Source of the DNA: CAWJAP01 sp963834365 | GTDB lineage: Bacteria > Acidobacteriota > Vicinamibacteria > Vicinamibacterales > Vicinamibacteraceae | Assembly: GCA_963834365.1 (NCBI GenBank) | Contig: CAWIBS010000030.1 | Span: 1-64,000, forward strand | Length of the DNA: 64,000 bases | Direction of reading: 5' to 3' | In this document: piece after piece, positions 37,091-47,979 of the stretch | How positions within the stretch are numbered: the first letter of the stretch is position 1 | Layout of the letters: each line of letters starts with the position of its first letter | The notes under the pieces: model-generated | The model's input: the letters and a program-made list of their open reading frames with translations, nothing else | The model's database searches: none | What the model was told of the DNA's origin: nothing | Position numbers and translations under genes: made by a program

Positions 37091-38222
37091 CTAAAACGCG
37101 GCGCCCTCGGGATACTGCAGCGCCAGCCGCAGTTCCTTCGCGAGCTGGTCGATCCCCGATCCCGTCCGCTTCCAGGCGCTGTCGGTTTCGAAGCGCATGT
37201 CGCCGATGCGGCGGCCCCAGGGCGAGATGACGCGGCCGATCGCGCGGAAATCCGTCCGATCTGCGTGCTCCTGATCCAGCCGTCTGACGACGTCGGGAGC
37301 GACGCGGATGAACGCGCGCAAGCGCCGGCGCGCTCTTGATGCTGTACTTCCGGCCGTTCCACGCCGTCTGGAAAAGGCTCGCGATCTGCTTGAAGTAGTT
37401 GACGAAGAACTTGCGCGAGTCCTCGCGGAAGTCGTTCGACTTCCGGGGACCGCCGAAGACATCCGATTCGAAGAGGCGCTTCAGCTCCTGCGCCAGCGGC
37501 GCCTGCGCCACGCGGCCGCGGCCGACGCCGAGCAGCTTGATGTCGCCATACAGCGCCGAGTCCTCGCGGTCGGTCAGCGCCCGCACCACGTCGTGCGCCG
37601 CCGCCAGATTCGGGTCGGCATACAGCTGCCGGCCCGCGAGCGAGACGAGATGTGACGGGTTCAGCCGCGTGTGCTTGGCGTTGATCGTCACGAACATCTG
37701 GACGACGTGATCCTCCGGCAGGCGATCGAAGATCACCGCCGGGACGTGGAAGACGTCGTGCCCGAACTGCTCGACGTCGTTGTGGAGGGCCAGGAGACGG
37801 TGCTGCCCGTCGATCGCCCGGAGGATGCCCTCCCGTTCGGGCACCTTCAGGGTGCCGAGATTCGGGTCGACGTCACTGGCGGGCTCGAACTTGAGCGGCT
37901 CCTCCGAGGCAATGATGACGGCGCCCGGAATCGACGGCAGATTGCGCGCCTCCCGGCACTGCTCGTAGTACTGCACCAGCTCCTCGATCTTCTTCCGGAT
38001 GATCTGCCGCTGGTACGACTTCTCGTTGGCGGCGATGCGGCGCTCGAGCAGGTCCCAGTTGACCTTCGACTTGCCTTTGCCGCCGCGCACGGGCTGCTGG
38101 CCCTTGTCCCCATAGCTGAGCACTTCGAAACGGACCAGCTTGTTGACGTCTTTCGCCGTCAGCGAAGCCTGGTAGAACTGAACGCCGAACTGCTCCATGC
38201 GAATGGCGGCGACGGTGATCAT
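37091..38222 (-). CDS. DndB-like DGQHR-domain protein (one frameshift)
   Basis: The motif AIDGQHRLLALHNDVEQFG (about residue 140) names the DGQHR family, which includes DndB, the regulator of DNA phosphorothioate modification. The start MITVAAIRMEQFGVQFYQ and the segment DRLPEDHVVQMFVTINAKHT are typical. A frame change near 37345 separates KYSIKSA from RAFIRVAPDVVRRLDQEHAD; the corrected protein is about 375 residues, the usual length. No dndC, dndD or dndE lies nearby, so the role here is uncertain; lone DGQHR genes also occur outside Dnd systems. Confidence 0.72.
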
Positions 38223-38379
38223 GGCGAGTAGCGGTCCCTCCCGGCTGGATCACGCAAGTGCTTGGGTAAACGGCGGGATTGTATCGATCGCTCCCCGTTT
38301 CCCAAAATTCTCCGGCTGACCTTCGACCCCGGACGTTCGCGAGACGCGGCTTATACTGACCGGGCTCCCGGGAGCCCTG

Positions 38380-41250
38380 ATGCGACCTCGTCCGTTTTCG
38401 AAGCGGGCCGCGGCCTGCCTGTTCGCCGCTCTGATCGCCACGGGGGGCACGCGCTGGCTCGTGGCCCAGGCACCGGCGCCTGAGGGGACCGGCCCGCTGG
38501 TGCGGCTCCCGGATGCAGCGGATTTCGCCCAGCAGGTCAAGGAGTGGACGACCCGCCCCGAGTTCCTGACGCCGCTCGTCGACCACCTGCCCGTCGTCGA
38601 GGGCGTGCCGTCGCCGAAGGACGTCCTCGGCTATCACATCGGCGCGCCGAAGAAGCTGACCCGCACGGCCGATGCGCTGCGCTATTACCGCGCACTCGCC
38701 GCGGCGCTCGAGCAGGCGAAGGCGCCGCGGGTCAAGGTCCTCACCATTGGCAAGACCGACGAGGGCCGTGAGCTGAACATCATCGTCGTCGGCGTCGGAG
38801 GAGTCGATCCGCAACCTCGACACGTACCGCGACGTATCTCGGGCAGCTGGCCGACCCGCGACGCTGACCGAGGCGCAGGCGCGCGGCGGATCGTCGCCAG
38901 CGGCCAAGCCGATCTACCACCTGATGGGCGGCCTGCACAGCGGCGAGACCGGCCCGCCCGAGATGCTGATGGAGCTGGCCTACCGCCTGGCGGTCGAGGA
39001 ATCAGACCCGCTCCGCCAGATCCGCGAGCAACGTGATCGTGACGATCACGCCGGCTGCCGATCCCGATGGCCGCGATCGCTACGTCGACTGGTATCGCCG
39101 GCACCTCGTCGACGTCACCGAGCGAGCGCGATCGCGTGGCGGGGCCGCCCGTACTGGGGCAAGTACGTCTTCCACGACAACAACCGCGACATCAACTACT
39201 CGCAGGTGACCATGCGGGCGCTGCTCGAGTGGTACCTGCAGTGGCATCCGCCGATCATGCACGACCTGCACGAGTCGGTGCCGTTCCTCTACACCTTCAG
39301 CGGCCAGGCGCCGCAGAACCCGACGCTCGATCCGATCCTCTACGGCGAGATGCCGATGTTCGCGAACTTCGAGATGGCGCAGCTGACCAAGTACGGCCTG
39401 CCCGGCGTGTGGACGCACGGCGTTCGTCGACATGTGGTCGCCGGGCTACCTGGCCTTCATGTCGTCGAACCACAACGGCCTGGTGCGGATGTACGAGACG
39501 TTCGGCAACGGCGGCGCGACGACGATGAAGCGCAGCGTGGTGAACGCCGATGCTGCCGGCTGCGGGGCTGCCGGGACAGACCAGCGCGCGAGTGGTATCG
39601 GCCCAGCCCGCCCTACAAGCGAGGTCGAGTGGTCGATGCGCAACAACACCAACTTCATGCAGACCGGCGTGCTCACGCGCGCTGCAGTTCACGGCGGCGT
39701 TTCCGAAGATCGTCCTCGAGAACTTCTATCTGAAGAGCCGCAACTCGATCGAGTCGGGACAGAAGGACGCGCCGTTCGGCTTCGTCATTCCGGCCGGCCA
39801 GCCGGACCGGACGCGCGTCGCGCTGCTCGTCAACCTGCTGCGCCGTCAGGGCATCGAAGTCGGCCGCGCGACCGGCGAGCTCAAGCTCGCCGGACGGCAC
39901 GTACCCGGCCGGCTCGTTCGTCATCAAGCGCGACCAGCCGTACGGCCGGCTCGCGAAGATCCTGCTCGAGAAGCAGGACCTTCCCCGACGCCGCGCTGCG
40001 CACCTACGACGACACGGGCTGGACGATGGGCCTGATGCTGCAGACGGAGGTGAAGCCGATCGACGACAAGGCGATCCTGGGCGTGAAGTCGGAGCCCGTG
40101 ACGAGCGACCTGAAGCCCGCTGGGCAGCGCTGGCGGGCGAGAACGGCGCCGCGCCCTCCTGGTCGCCGGCACGCGGCGCCAACGCCACCGATCACGCTGC
40201 GCTACCGGCTGAAGGCACTGACCGTGCGCGCGACGGAGCGCGCCTGGACGCACGGCGGGCGTCGAATGGCCCGGCCGGGACGCTGGTCATCCCGGCGACG
40301 CAGAACGGCACCAGCGTCGTCGAGCGTGGTCAGGGAGGCCATCGAGCCGCTCGGCCTCGACGGCCACCGGCGTGCGGCGAATCGCCCGGCGTGCCGCCGC
40401 ACGACGTCGATCTGCCGCGGCTCGCGATGTACAGCACGTGGGGCAACACGCAGGACGTGGGCTGGGTCCGCCACGCGTTCGATCAGTTCGAGGTGCCGTA
40501 CGACCTGATCTACAAGGAGCGCGTCCGCCGCGGCGGGCTGCGCGCCGACTACGACGTGATCCTCGTCCCGAGCCAGGGACGCACCGGCAAGGGCCTGGTC
40601 TACGACGTCGACATGCGCGGCAAGCCGCTCGCCTACACCAGGATCGGCCGAGTTCCCCTCGCTCGGCGTCTACGGCGAGTCCGACGACATCCGCGGCGGC
40701 ATGGGGCTGCGAGGGCGTGATCGAGCTGCAGAAGTTCGTCGAGGCCGGCGGCGTGCTCGTCACGCTCGGGCGCGGCGAGCTTCATGCCGGCGGAGTTCGG
40801 TCTGGCCCGAACGGTGACGGCATCGCGGCCGACGGCGCAGTTCTACGCGCCCGGTCCGATCGTGCAGGCCGAGATCGCGCAAGCCGAATCACCCGATCTT
40901 CTACGGCTATCGCGAGAAGACGCTGCCCGTGCGCTACGCCAACGGTCCGCTTCCTGCAGGTGCCGGAGGCCGATCGCGGCCGAGCAGGTGCTGATGCGGT
41001 TCGTCGGCGGCGAACAGGCCGTGCTCAGCGGGCTGATGCGCGGCGCCGAACGAGATTCGGCAGACAGCCGGCGATCGTCGAGACACCCGCCGGCAAGGGC
41101 CGCGTGGTGATGTTCGCCACCAATCCCTGCTACCGCTGGCAGAACCACGGCGAGTTCGGGATGCTGTTCAACGCCATCCTGCACTGGAACGACCGGCCCG
41201 CACCCGACACGACAGCGCCGGCGCCACGGCCAACCTCGGCCGCCTGGTGA
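38380..41250 (+). pseudogene. M14-family zinc carboxypeptidase-like protein, many frameshifts
   Basis: ATG 38380 starts an exported protein (signal peptide to about VAQAPAP). Fragments in all three frames read as one M14 peptidase: HLMGGLHSGETGPPEML (zinc ligands H and E), VDWYRRHLVDVT, FHDNNRDINYSQVTMRALLEWY, MSSNHNGLVRMYETFGNG. The C-terminal part resembles a glutamine-amidotransferase-like fold (YSTWGNTQDVGWVRHAFDQ) and ends with RWQNHGEFGMLFNAILHW. Full length would be about 950 residues. At least a dozen single-base shifts occur between 38800 and 41080, mostly extra G or C beside CpG (e.g. 38803, 38903, 39148, 39420), so it reads like sequencing error concentrated here. Confidence 0.65.
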
Positions 41251-41306
41251 GACGCCTGCTCTCTTGACAGTCGTAGTCGCGGCCGCCGGTCCGGGCAAGC
41301 CCGACC

Positions 41307-41332
41307 GGGTCCGGCTAAAGCCGGACACTACG
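41307..41332. repeat. GGGTCCGGCTAAAGCCGGACACTACG palindrome copy
   Basis: It is almost identical to 32514-32537 and, inverted, to 15211-15234. It lies in the 140-base gap before a small membrane protein gene, where no gene is seen. Confidence 0.8.
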
Positions 41333-41390
41333 ACAAACGCAAGGCCCCGGGTCCGTGTGCAGTTCGGCCGTCCGCGACGTTGTCCAAATC

Positions 41391-41744
41391 ATGGAATCGC
41401 GCGGAGAAGCCGTGGAGCTGACCAAAGAGGAACACCAGTTGCTCGTCGCGGCGCGGAAGAACCCGGGGATTGCAGCCTCCTGGATTTTTGTGGCCATCGG
41501 GATGGTCCTGGTCGCCGCCGTGGGCGGAGAGCTCATCACCACCGGCACGCTCCAGTGGGATCGCCTCGACCGGGTCCTTATCTGGTTGATGTTTTGCTCA
41601 GTGATGTACACGCAGACGAAGTTCATGCGCACGGCCTACTCGCTCATCGCCAAGCTCGACGGCTCTGACAACTCGAACGTTCCAGTGCCAGCGGTGCTCG
41701 GGCTCAACGACCCGCCGTCGCAACCCTCCACTCGCATCTCCTGA
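41391..41744 (+). CDS. Small two-helix membrane protein (paralogue A)
   Basis: The 117-residue product starts MESRGEAVELTKEEHQLLVAARKN and has two hydrophobic helices (IFVAIGMVLVAAVGGELI and LIWLMFCSVMYTQTKFM) with a final segment on the far side (YSLIAKLDGSDNSNVPVPAV). No domain is recognised. A very similar protein is encoded at 44740-45070, sharing EL-KEE, LL-AAR-NP, and TAYSLI-KLDG. The two copies flank the large secreted protein gene. They are likely products of one duplication with the secreted gene between. Confidence 0.65.
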   Translation: MESRGEAVELTKEEHQLLVAARKNPGIAASWIFVAIGMVLVAAVGGELITTGTLQWDRLDRVLIWLMFCSVMYTQTKFMRTAYSLIAKLDGSDNSNVPVPAVLGLNDPPSQPSTRIS

Positions 41745-41819
41745 GACCCGTCACCCGCCGAGCTGCCGCCTTTCTGCTAACGTCAAGACCCTCGCGACCT
41801 GGTGTTCCCGGGAGGTCTG

Positions 41820-44668
41820 ATGTTCGCGTGTCCGCGTCACGTCGTCGCCGGCTCGGCACTGGCAGTCCTCGTCTCGCTTCCTGTCACGTCGAGCGCGCAG
41901 CCTCCGGCTGTCGGACGGGTGAGTGTCAGCACGTCGGGAGCCGAGGCTGCAGGTTCGAGCTGGCTGGGAAGCATCGGCACCGACGGCCGCCAGGTGGCCT
42001 TCGTCTCGTCGGCGTCCAACCTCGTCGCGGACGACACCAATAGTGAGATTGACGCGTTCGTCCACGATCGGCTGCTCAGACGCACCAGCCGGGTCAGTCT
42101 CACGGAGACGGGGGCCGAAGCCGCTCGCGGAATCGATTTGAACCACGGCGGTCCGTTCCTCAGCGCCGACGGCCGGTTCGTCGCGTTCCTGTCGCTGGCC
42201 ACCCTGGTGGCGGGCGACACGGACACCGACAGCGACGTCTACGTGCGCGATCGTGACGCCGACGAAGACGGCATCTTCGACGAGCCCGGACAGGCGCGTG
42301 TGGTGAGGGCCACGGTTCGATCGGATGGTCTGCCAGGCGGCTGCTTTCAGCCGGCGACCCCCTGCCACTCGATGGCGCCGACCGTCCTCGAAGGTCTCAG
42401 CGATGACGGCCGCCACGTCCTGTTCCGGACGTTCCGAATCCTCGACGATCAGGACACCAACGGCGCTCGAGGACCTGTACGCGCACGACCTCGTGACGCG
42501 TCGCACCACCCGCTTTCCCGGCACCCGTTCTGGCATTCCTTTCAACAGCAGGGACATCAGCCAGACCGGTCGCTACCTGCTCGTCCAGTCCAACAGCCCG
42601 CCGCCCGCCGGATTCGAGAACGTCGCCGTCGTCGATCGCGATGCCAGCGGGAACGGTGTGTTCGACGAGCCCGGCGACACGTCGATGGCGCACATGCCGG
42701 CACCGCCGGGTCCCGCGGCGTTCGTCACCATACCGCTGGCGCTGAGCTCCGACGGCGTGCGGATCGTGTTCGAGCGGATCGTCAACCAGACGCTCGAGCT
42801 CTGGCTCTGGCATCGTGTCGGCGGCGTGTTCAGACGCATCATGGTCGCGCCACCTGGTGTGAATTCGTTCGGTGAGACGCGGTTCGCCGAGGATCAGCGC
42901 CGGTTCGGGTTCAACATGATCGCGATCACGGGCGGAACGCCGAACCCGGTCATCACGGTCACCAGGCAGATCGCCACGTTCGACGCCGACGGCGACGGAC
43001 ATTTCGACGACCCGGCGTCCATCGCGGTGACGCCGCTCACCAACCCCTCGCCCGAGAACGAGGCGCAGTTCGACGGCACGCTGCGCTACTGCGCCTTCAC
43101 CAGTCCGATGGGCACGCTGGTGACGCCGGACACCAACGGCTCCACCGACGTCTTCGTCCACGATACGCTGAGCCCGGCGTTCGACACCTACGACACCGAC
43201 GGCGACGGACTCGCCAACACGTTCGAGGCGCGCTTCGGGTTGAACGGGGCGTCGGCAGCCGCCGTCGACGGGGCGGCGGGCGACCCTGACCAGGACGGGC
43301 TCACCAATGCGCAGGAACAGCTGGCGGGCTCACATCCGCGTGGGTTCTTCTCGCGGTATCTGGCCGAAGGCGCCACCGGACCGTTCTTCTCGACGCGCAT
43401 CTCGGTTGCGAACCCAGGGGCCGCGCACGCGACGGTCCTGCTCCGTTACCAGACCGACACCGGGCACACGACCTCCACATTGATGACAGTGCCGGTGCTG
43501 ACGCGGCAGTTCGTCATCGTCAGCCAGGTGCCGAGTCTGACCTCCGCATCGTTTTCCACGGTGGTCGAATCGGATGTGCCCGTCATCGTCGACCGGTCGA
43601 TGTTCTGGGGCGAAGGACTCTATGGTTCGAGCGCCGAGACGAGCGTCGCGTCGCCCGCAACGACGTGGTACCTCGCTGAAGGCGCCACGCACGGCTTCTT
43701 CGACCTGTTCTATCTGCTGCAGAACCCGAGCGCGACGACGGCCGGCGCAGGTCGAGGCGCGCTTCCTGCTGCCCTCGGGCGCGCCGGTGGTCCGCACCTA
43801 CACCGTGCCGCCGTCGACGCGGCTGAACATCCTGGTCGACAGCATGCCGGGCCTCGAGGCGACGGACGTCTCCGCTGCCTGTCCGAGCACAACGGCGTGC
43901 CGATCATCGTCGAGCGGGCGATGTACTTCTCGCGCGACGGCCAGCCGTTCCGCGCCGGGCCATGCGAGCGCGGGGGTCACGGCGCCGGCGACGACGTGGC
44001 GGCTGGCCGAAGGCGCGACCGGCAGCTTCTTCGATCTGTTCGTGCTCGTCGCCAATCCGTCAGCGACGCCGGCGGAGGTGCGCACGACCTACCTGCGCCC
44101 GACGGGCGCGCCGATCGTCACGGACGCACACGATTGCCGCCAACAGCCGCGCTGACGATCTACGTGGAGAACGAGGACCCGGCGCTCGCCGACACGCCGG
44201 TCTCGACGGTGGTCGAATCGACCAACGGCGTCCCGATCGTGGTCGAGCGCGCGATGTGGTGGCCGACGCCGGGCGACGCCTGGCAGGAAGCGCACAATTC
44301 GTTCGGCGCGACGCAGGCCGTGACGAGCTGGGGCTTCGCGGATGGCGAGGTCGGGCCGTCCGCCGGTCAACACGCAGACTTACTTCCTGATCGCCAATGA
44401 CACGCCCGATGCGGCTACGGTCGCCGTCATGCTGCTGTTCGACAGCGGGCCCCCGGCGATGCGCCACTACACGGTGCCGGGCAACAGCCGGTTCAACGTG
44501 CCGGTCGCCCAGGAATTTCCCGAAGCGGCCGGCCGCGGCTTCGGCGCCTACATCGTCAGCATGGGCACGCCCGGCGTGCCCATCGTCGTCGAGCGCGCCA
44601 TGTACTCGGACGCCAACGGCATCGTGTGGGCCGCCGGCACGAACGTGCTCGGCACGCCGATGCCGTGA
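41820..44668 (+). CDS. Secreted protein: PD40 propeller, type-3 calcium repeats and four immunoglobulin-like repeats (frameshifted)
   Basis: ATG 41820 has GGAGG four bases upstream and a signal peptide (VVAGSALAVLVSLPVTSSA). An N-terminal half has PD40/WD40-like units with repeated GRFVAFLS, GRHVLFRT, GRYLLVQS motifs and VYVRDRDADEDGIFDEPG segments. A thrombospondin type-3-like calcium site follows (YDTDGDGLANTFEARFGL). The C-terminal half has about four units with WYLAEGATHGFFDLFYLLQN, LNILVDSMPG, and NGVPIVVERAMYW-like ends. Breaks occur near 42465, 43740, 43900-43960, 44140 and 44355. An outer-surface or secreted adhesive role is inferred. Confidence 0.65.
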
Positions 44669-44739
44669 CGAAACGAGTGGTCGTGGCCGTTCATTCGCGG
44701 GCATGCCGGCGTTGACTTCTATGAGCCAGGAGCATGTCA

Positions 44740-45070
44740 ATGGAACTGAACAAGGAAGAAACATCGCTGCTCGCCGCGGCACGCAGGAACCCGACGGCGC
44801 AGAACCCGATGTTCATCGCTGTGCTGGGCGCGATCATGGTCGCCGGTTTCATCGTCGAGCTGGTCCTGTTGCCCGGATCGCGCACTTTGGCGCACACGAG
44901 TCAATCCTCATGTTGGGTGGGTTTCCTGATGGTGTCGTGGGGACACGCCAAGTTCGCCCGTGCAGCGTATTCGCTCATCAGCCAAGCTCGACGGGTCGTA
45001 TCGCGACGTCGTCGAGACGCCCTCCATCCTCGGGCTCGGCGGATCGCCCTCGCCAGGCACACGAGCCTGA
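44740..45070 (+). CDS. Small two-helix membrane protein (paralogue B, frameshifted)
   Basis: It begins at ATG 44740 (MELNKEETSLLAAARRNPTA) with AGGAG ahead of it. A first helix reads FIAVLGAIMVAGFIVELVLL, and the second helix and tail (SILMLGGFLMVSWGHAKFARAAYSL, then KLDGSYRDVVETPSILGLGG) are only seen after two one-base corrections near 44890 and 44990. Corrected length about 110 residues. Close to paralogue A at 41391-41744. Function unknown; it ends just before the convergent MBL gene. Confidence 0.5.
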
Positions 45071-45096
45071 GCGCGCCGCCGCGTCTCGACGCGCGT

Positions 45097-46137
45097 TCAG
45101 CGAACCTTGAACGTCCGGGCCTCACCCGTACGGCCGTTCGTCACCGTGTAGGACCGGGCTGCGGGATCCACGGACGCGACGATGTTGTTCCCCGCATCGG
45201 GATCGGCCTCGAGGTTGGCGATGAGCTCGGGGGCGGTGTTGTCCTCGGGCGTCGTCCCCACGTTGCGATGCCCCTGATAGAGCGCTTCGAGTGACGGCAG
45301 CGCCTTCAGGTTCTTCACCACCTCGGCCGATCCGCCTTTCTTCGGGCCGTTGTTCATGACGGCCACGGTTGGTTGCAGCGTCTTCAGCACGACGACGTTG
45401 TTGCTCGTGTCCAGCCCGTGGTGCGTGACCTGATACAGGTCGACCGGGCCGACCCTGTCCGCCGGGCAGACCAGCTGCGCTTCGACGTTCCAGGTGAGGT
45501 CGCCGGCGTCGAAGAACTCGAAGCCGCCGTACTTCAGCACGAAGACCACGCTGCGCGCGTTGTCGGACGGATCCTCGGGCTTGGCGGTCGATTCGGCGCA
45601 CGCCTTGTTCTGCGGCAGCGGCTTTCCGCCCACGACCTTGCCGTCTGCCGCGACGACGCTCAGCGAGAGTCGAGGACCGGTGGTCTGCTTCAGGTCGATC
45701 CGGCTGCCCGGTGCGAGGTGCACCGGCTCGGTCTTCGACGCCGCTCGATAGGCCGCGTAGCGCTCGGCGAACTGCTTGTCCTCGGCGAGCTCGGTCATCG
45801 GACCGTGATCGTAGAAGCGCCGAATCGGGACGATGGCCGCGAGCTGCGGCACGCCGCCGTAGTGGTCCGTGTGGTAGTGCGACACGATCAAGTGGTCGAT
45901 CTGGGTCAGCTTGCGCCGGTCGAGCGCCGCCTTGATTCGCCTGGCGTCGCGGCTCTCGAATCCCGGCCAGCCGGCATCGACGAGGACGGTCTCGCGCGCG
46001 GGCGTGACGATCAGCGTGGCGGCGCCGCCTTCGACGTCGATCCACTCGATGTCGAGCGTGGCGCGATCGGCGGCATCGGGTGCCGCCAGCATGGCGAGCA
46101 GCATGCAGAGGGCAAGACTGGTCTGTCGCATGCGCAC
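45097..46137 (-). CDS. MBL-fold metallo-hydrolase, exported
   Basis: The 346-residue protein has a signal peptide (TSLALCMLLAMLAAPDA) and the metal-binding motif LIVSHYHTDHYGGVP, with further ligands in FFDAGDLTWNVE and YQVTHHGLDTS. The overall form is close to the ComEC/Rec2-like beta-lactamase domain proteins without the membrane part. It is predicted to be a periplasmic hydrolase; the substrate is unknown. It is convergent with paralogue B and divergent from a GGGGACGGG hairpin. Confidence 0.82.
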   Translation of the reverse strand: MRMRQTSLALCMLLAMLAAPDAADRATLDIEWIDVEGGAATLIVTPARETVLVDAGWPGFESRDARRIKAALDRRKLTQIDHLIVSHYHTDHYGGVPQLAAIVPIRRFYDHGPMTELAEDKQFAERYAAYRAASKTEPVHLAPGSRIDLKQTTGPRLSLSVVAADGKVVGGKPLPQNKACAESTAKPEDPSDNARSVVFVLKYGGFEFFDAGDLTWNVEAQLVCPADRVGPVDLYQVTHHGLDTSNNVVVLKTLQPTVAVMNNGPKKGGSAEVVKNLKALPSLEALYQGHRNVGTTPEDNTAPELIANLEADPDAGNNIVASVDPAARSYTVTNGRTGEARTFKVR

Positions 46138-46151
46138 TAATGTAACAAGAT

Positions 46152-46200
46152 GTCGGGGACGGGAGCCCGCGCTTGATCACACAGGGCTCCCGTCCCCGAC
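46152..46200. repeat. GGGGACGGGAGCC hairpin (17-bp perfect arms)
   Basis: Arms 46152-46168 and 46184-46200 are perfectly complementary with a 15-base loop. It shares the CGGGGACGGGAGCC core with 9282-9341. It fills the gap between the MBL gene and the acyltransferase gene. Confidence 0.85.
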
Positions 46201-46218
46201 TGCCCGTCCGCGACCGCT

Positions 46219-47304
46219 TCAACCCGTGGCGGGCTGCGGAAGGGGCGTCGTCACGCGCGTCTTGACGCGCGACACCCACAGCATCAGTCCCGAGAACACC
46301 AGAAAGGCCAGGACGGCCACGGGCAGCGGCAGCGCGCGCTGCAGGGGGTAGGTGAAGATGCCATAGACGAGCTCGACGTGTATCCAGTAGATGAACAGGG
46401 ACGTGCGACCGAATTGCTGCATCGGGCTGAAACCCGCCCCTGCCCGCGCCACCCACGCGTATGCCAGGGCGATGAGCGTCACGATCACCCCGACGCGCAA
46501 CATGAAGAAGCTCGGTGAACTGGTCCAGAAACGCGATCCCGCGTGCAGCGGCGGCAGATACGAAGCGCCAAAGCCCGCCAGCGCGAGCGCGGCGCCGCCG
46601 ATCAGAAGCCCGAGATTGACGTCGCGCTCCGCAACTTCGCTTCGCGCGCGATCGAGCAGCACGCCAACCGCGGCCCCCGCAAACGCGAACCCGGCCCACG
46701 GGAACATCGTGAACGTCGTCCGGCCGGGCATCGGCCGGATGTACCACTCGAGCGGATCGGGCAGTATCCCCAGCCAGGCCGACGCGCGGACGGGCGGTGT
46801 CAGCAGAGCGGTCATCGCCGTCACCATCGCAAACGCGGCGATCCGGACTCCGAAGCGCCCTGTCGTCCCCCAGATGAGCGCCGCCAGCGAAATCGCCGGC
46901 CCCATGATGTTGAGAATGTCCACCTTGAGAATCCCGTAGATGGTGGACCCCGGGCTGAGCAGCCACGCCTGGATCCGAAACAGGATCGCCAGCACCCAGA
47001 CGAAGCCGCCACGGCGGATCATCGGCGCGGCGGCGTCCCACGCGGTGAGCCCCCGGCGTTCGCGTGCGCCCGACGCGAGCGATACCGAGACGCCGGCCAT
47101 GAACAGGAACAGCGGCGCGGCGAACCCGCCGACGATCATGCAGTACCAGAACGGGTCGCCGGCTCGGTCGGCGGGCCGCGTCCAGGAATCGAGCGTGTGC
47201 CACTCGATCATGATGACGACGGCGAGGCCGCGGACCCAGTCGAGATAAGCGCGGCGTGCCCGTACCGGCGAGGCGGCGACACTCGATGACGCCGGAGCGT
47301 TCAT
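46219..47304 (-). CDS. DUF1624/HGSNAT-like membrane acyltransferase
   Basis: The 361-residue protein starts at ATG 47304 (ATGA overlap with the gene before) and has about ten hydrophobic helices. The first reads RRAYLDWVRGLAVVIMIEWH with a conserved histidine, typical of the heparan-alpha-glucosaminide N-acetyltransferase (DUF1624/DUF5009) family, which moves acyl groups across membranes onto sugars. The end LFIYWIHVELVYGIF also fits. Substrate unknown. It shares a transcription unit with the TolB-like gene. Confidence 0.75.
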   Translation of the reverse strand: MNAPASSSVAASPVRARRAYLDWVRGLAVVIMIEWHTLDSWTRPADRAGDPFWYCMIVGGFAAPLFLFMAGVSVSLASGARERRGLTAWDAAAPMIRRGGFVWVLAILFRIQAWLLSPGSTIYGILKVDILNIMGPAISLAALIWGTTGRFGVRIAAFAMVTAMTALLTPPVRASAWLGILPDPLEWYIRPMPGRTTFTMFPWAGFAFAGAAVGVLLDRARSEVAERDVNLGLLIGGAALALAGFGASYLPPLHAGSRFWTSSPSFFMLRVGVIVTLIALAYAWVARAGAGFSPMQQFGRTSLFIYWIHVELVYGIFTYPLQRALPLPVAVLAFLVFSGLMLWVSRVKTRVTTPLPQPATG

Positions 47305-47976
47305 GGAATCGCGATTTTCGTCCCGTCCACGACCAGCGTCTTCTCGTCGCCCCCCCACGAGACCGTCTTCGCCGGCTGGGCCTGGTCGAACACGCGCTCT
47401 CCAGAGGCAATGTCCACGGCCTGGACCCCGCCGCCCGGACCGGTCACGAGAAAGGCCAGGCGACGGCCGCTCGGCGACCACGACGGGCTCGCGTAGCTCT
47501 TGGACTCCGGCGCACCAGGCGCCGGCGGCTTGGCCTGGCCGGCGACCACGACCTTGACCTCGGTACTGAGGCTGCGTGAAGGTGAAGACGCCACGCGGGC
47601 CGGCGGCCGCAAAGGCCTTACCGTCCGGAGACCACGCCGGATCGCACAAGCCGCTCGTGGTCAGCAGCTCCTGCATCACTTCGTTCTCGAGCACCCAGAT
47701 GCGCGTCGTCCGCGGTGCCTCGGCGCCCGGGGGAGGAGGCGCGGGCGGCGCGGCCGCCTGACCCGGCTTCGGCGCACCAGCGCGATCGACGCATGCCACC
47801 ACGCGCGCGCCGCGCCGATCGAAGTTCACCACCGTCCCCGCGAACGGCGGCAGCTTCGGCGCCTCCATGATCGATTTTGCCGGCGGCGAGGAGGCCGGCG
47901 GCGGAGCGGTCGGCTGGGCGGCGAGCCCGGACGACAGGACGACCAGCGCGACAGCCAGTGAGCGAGCGTCCCGCAT
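47301..47976 (-). CDS. Exported TolB/PD40-like protein (frameshifted)
   Basis: From ATG 47976 the product has a signal peptide (SLAVALVVLSSGLAAQPTA), a proline/alanine-rich part and two PD40-type strands, LCDPAWSPDGKAFAAAG and SPSWSPSGRRLAFLVTG, the second in another frame after a shift near 47570. The end, DEKTLVVDGTKIAIP, is intact. About 220 residues after correction, too short for a full propeller. Stop overlaps the acyltransferase start (ATGA). Confidence 0.55.
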
Positions 47977-47979
47977 CTG

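Noticed and set aside
38380..41250. Programmed frameshifting in the M14 gene
   Set aside because: There are too many changes, in both directions, with no slippery sequence and no common spacing; error or decay explains them better.
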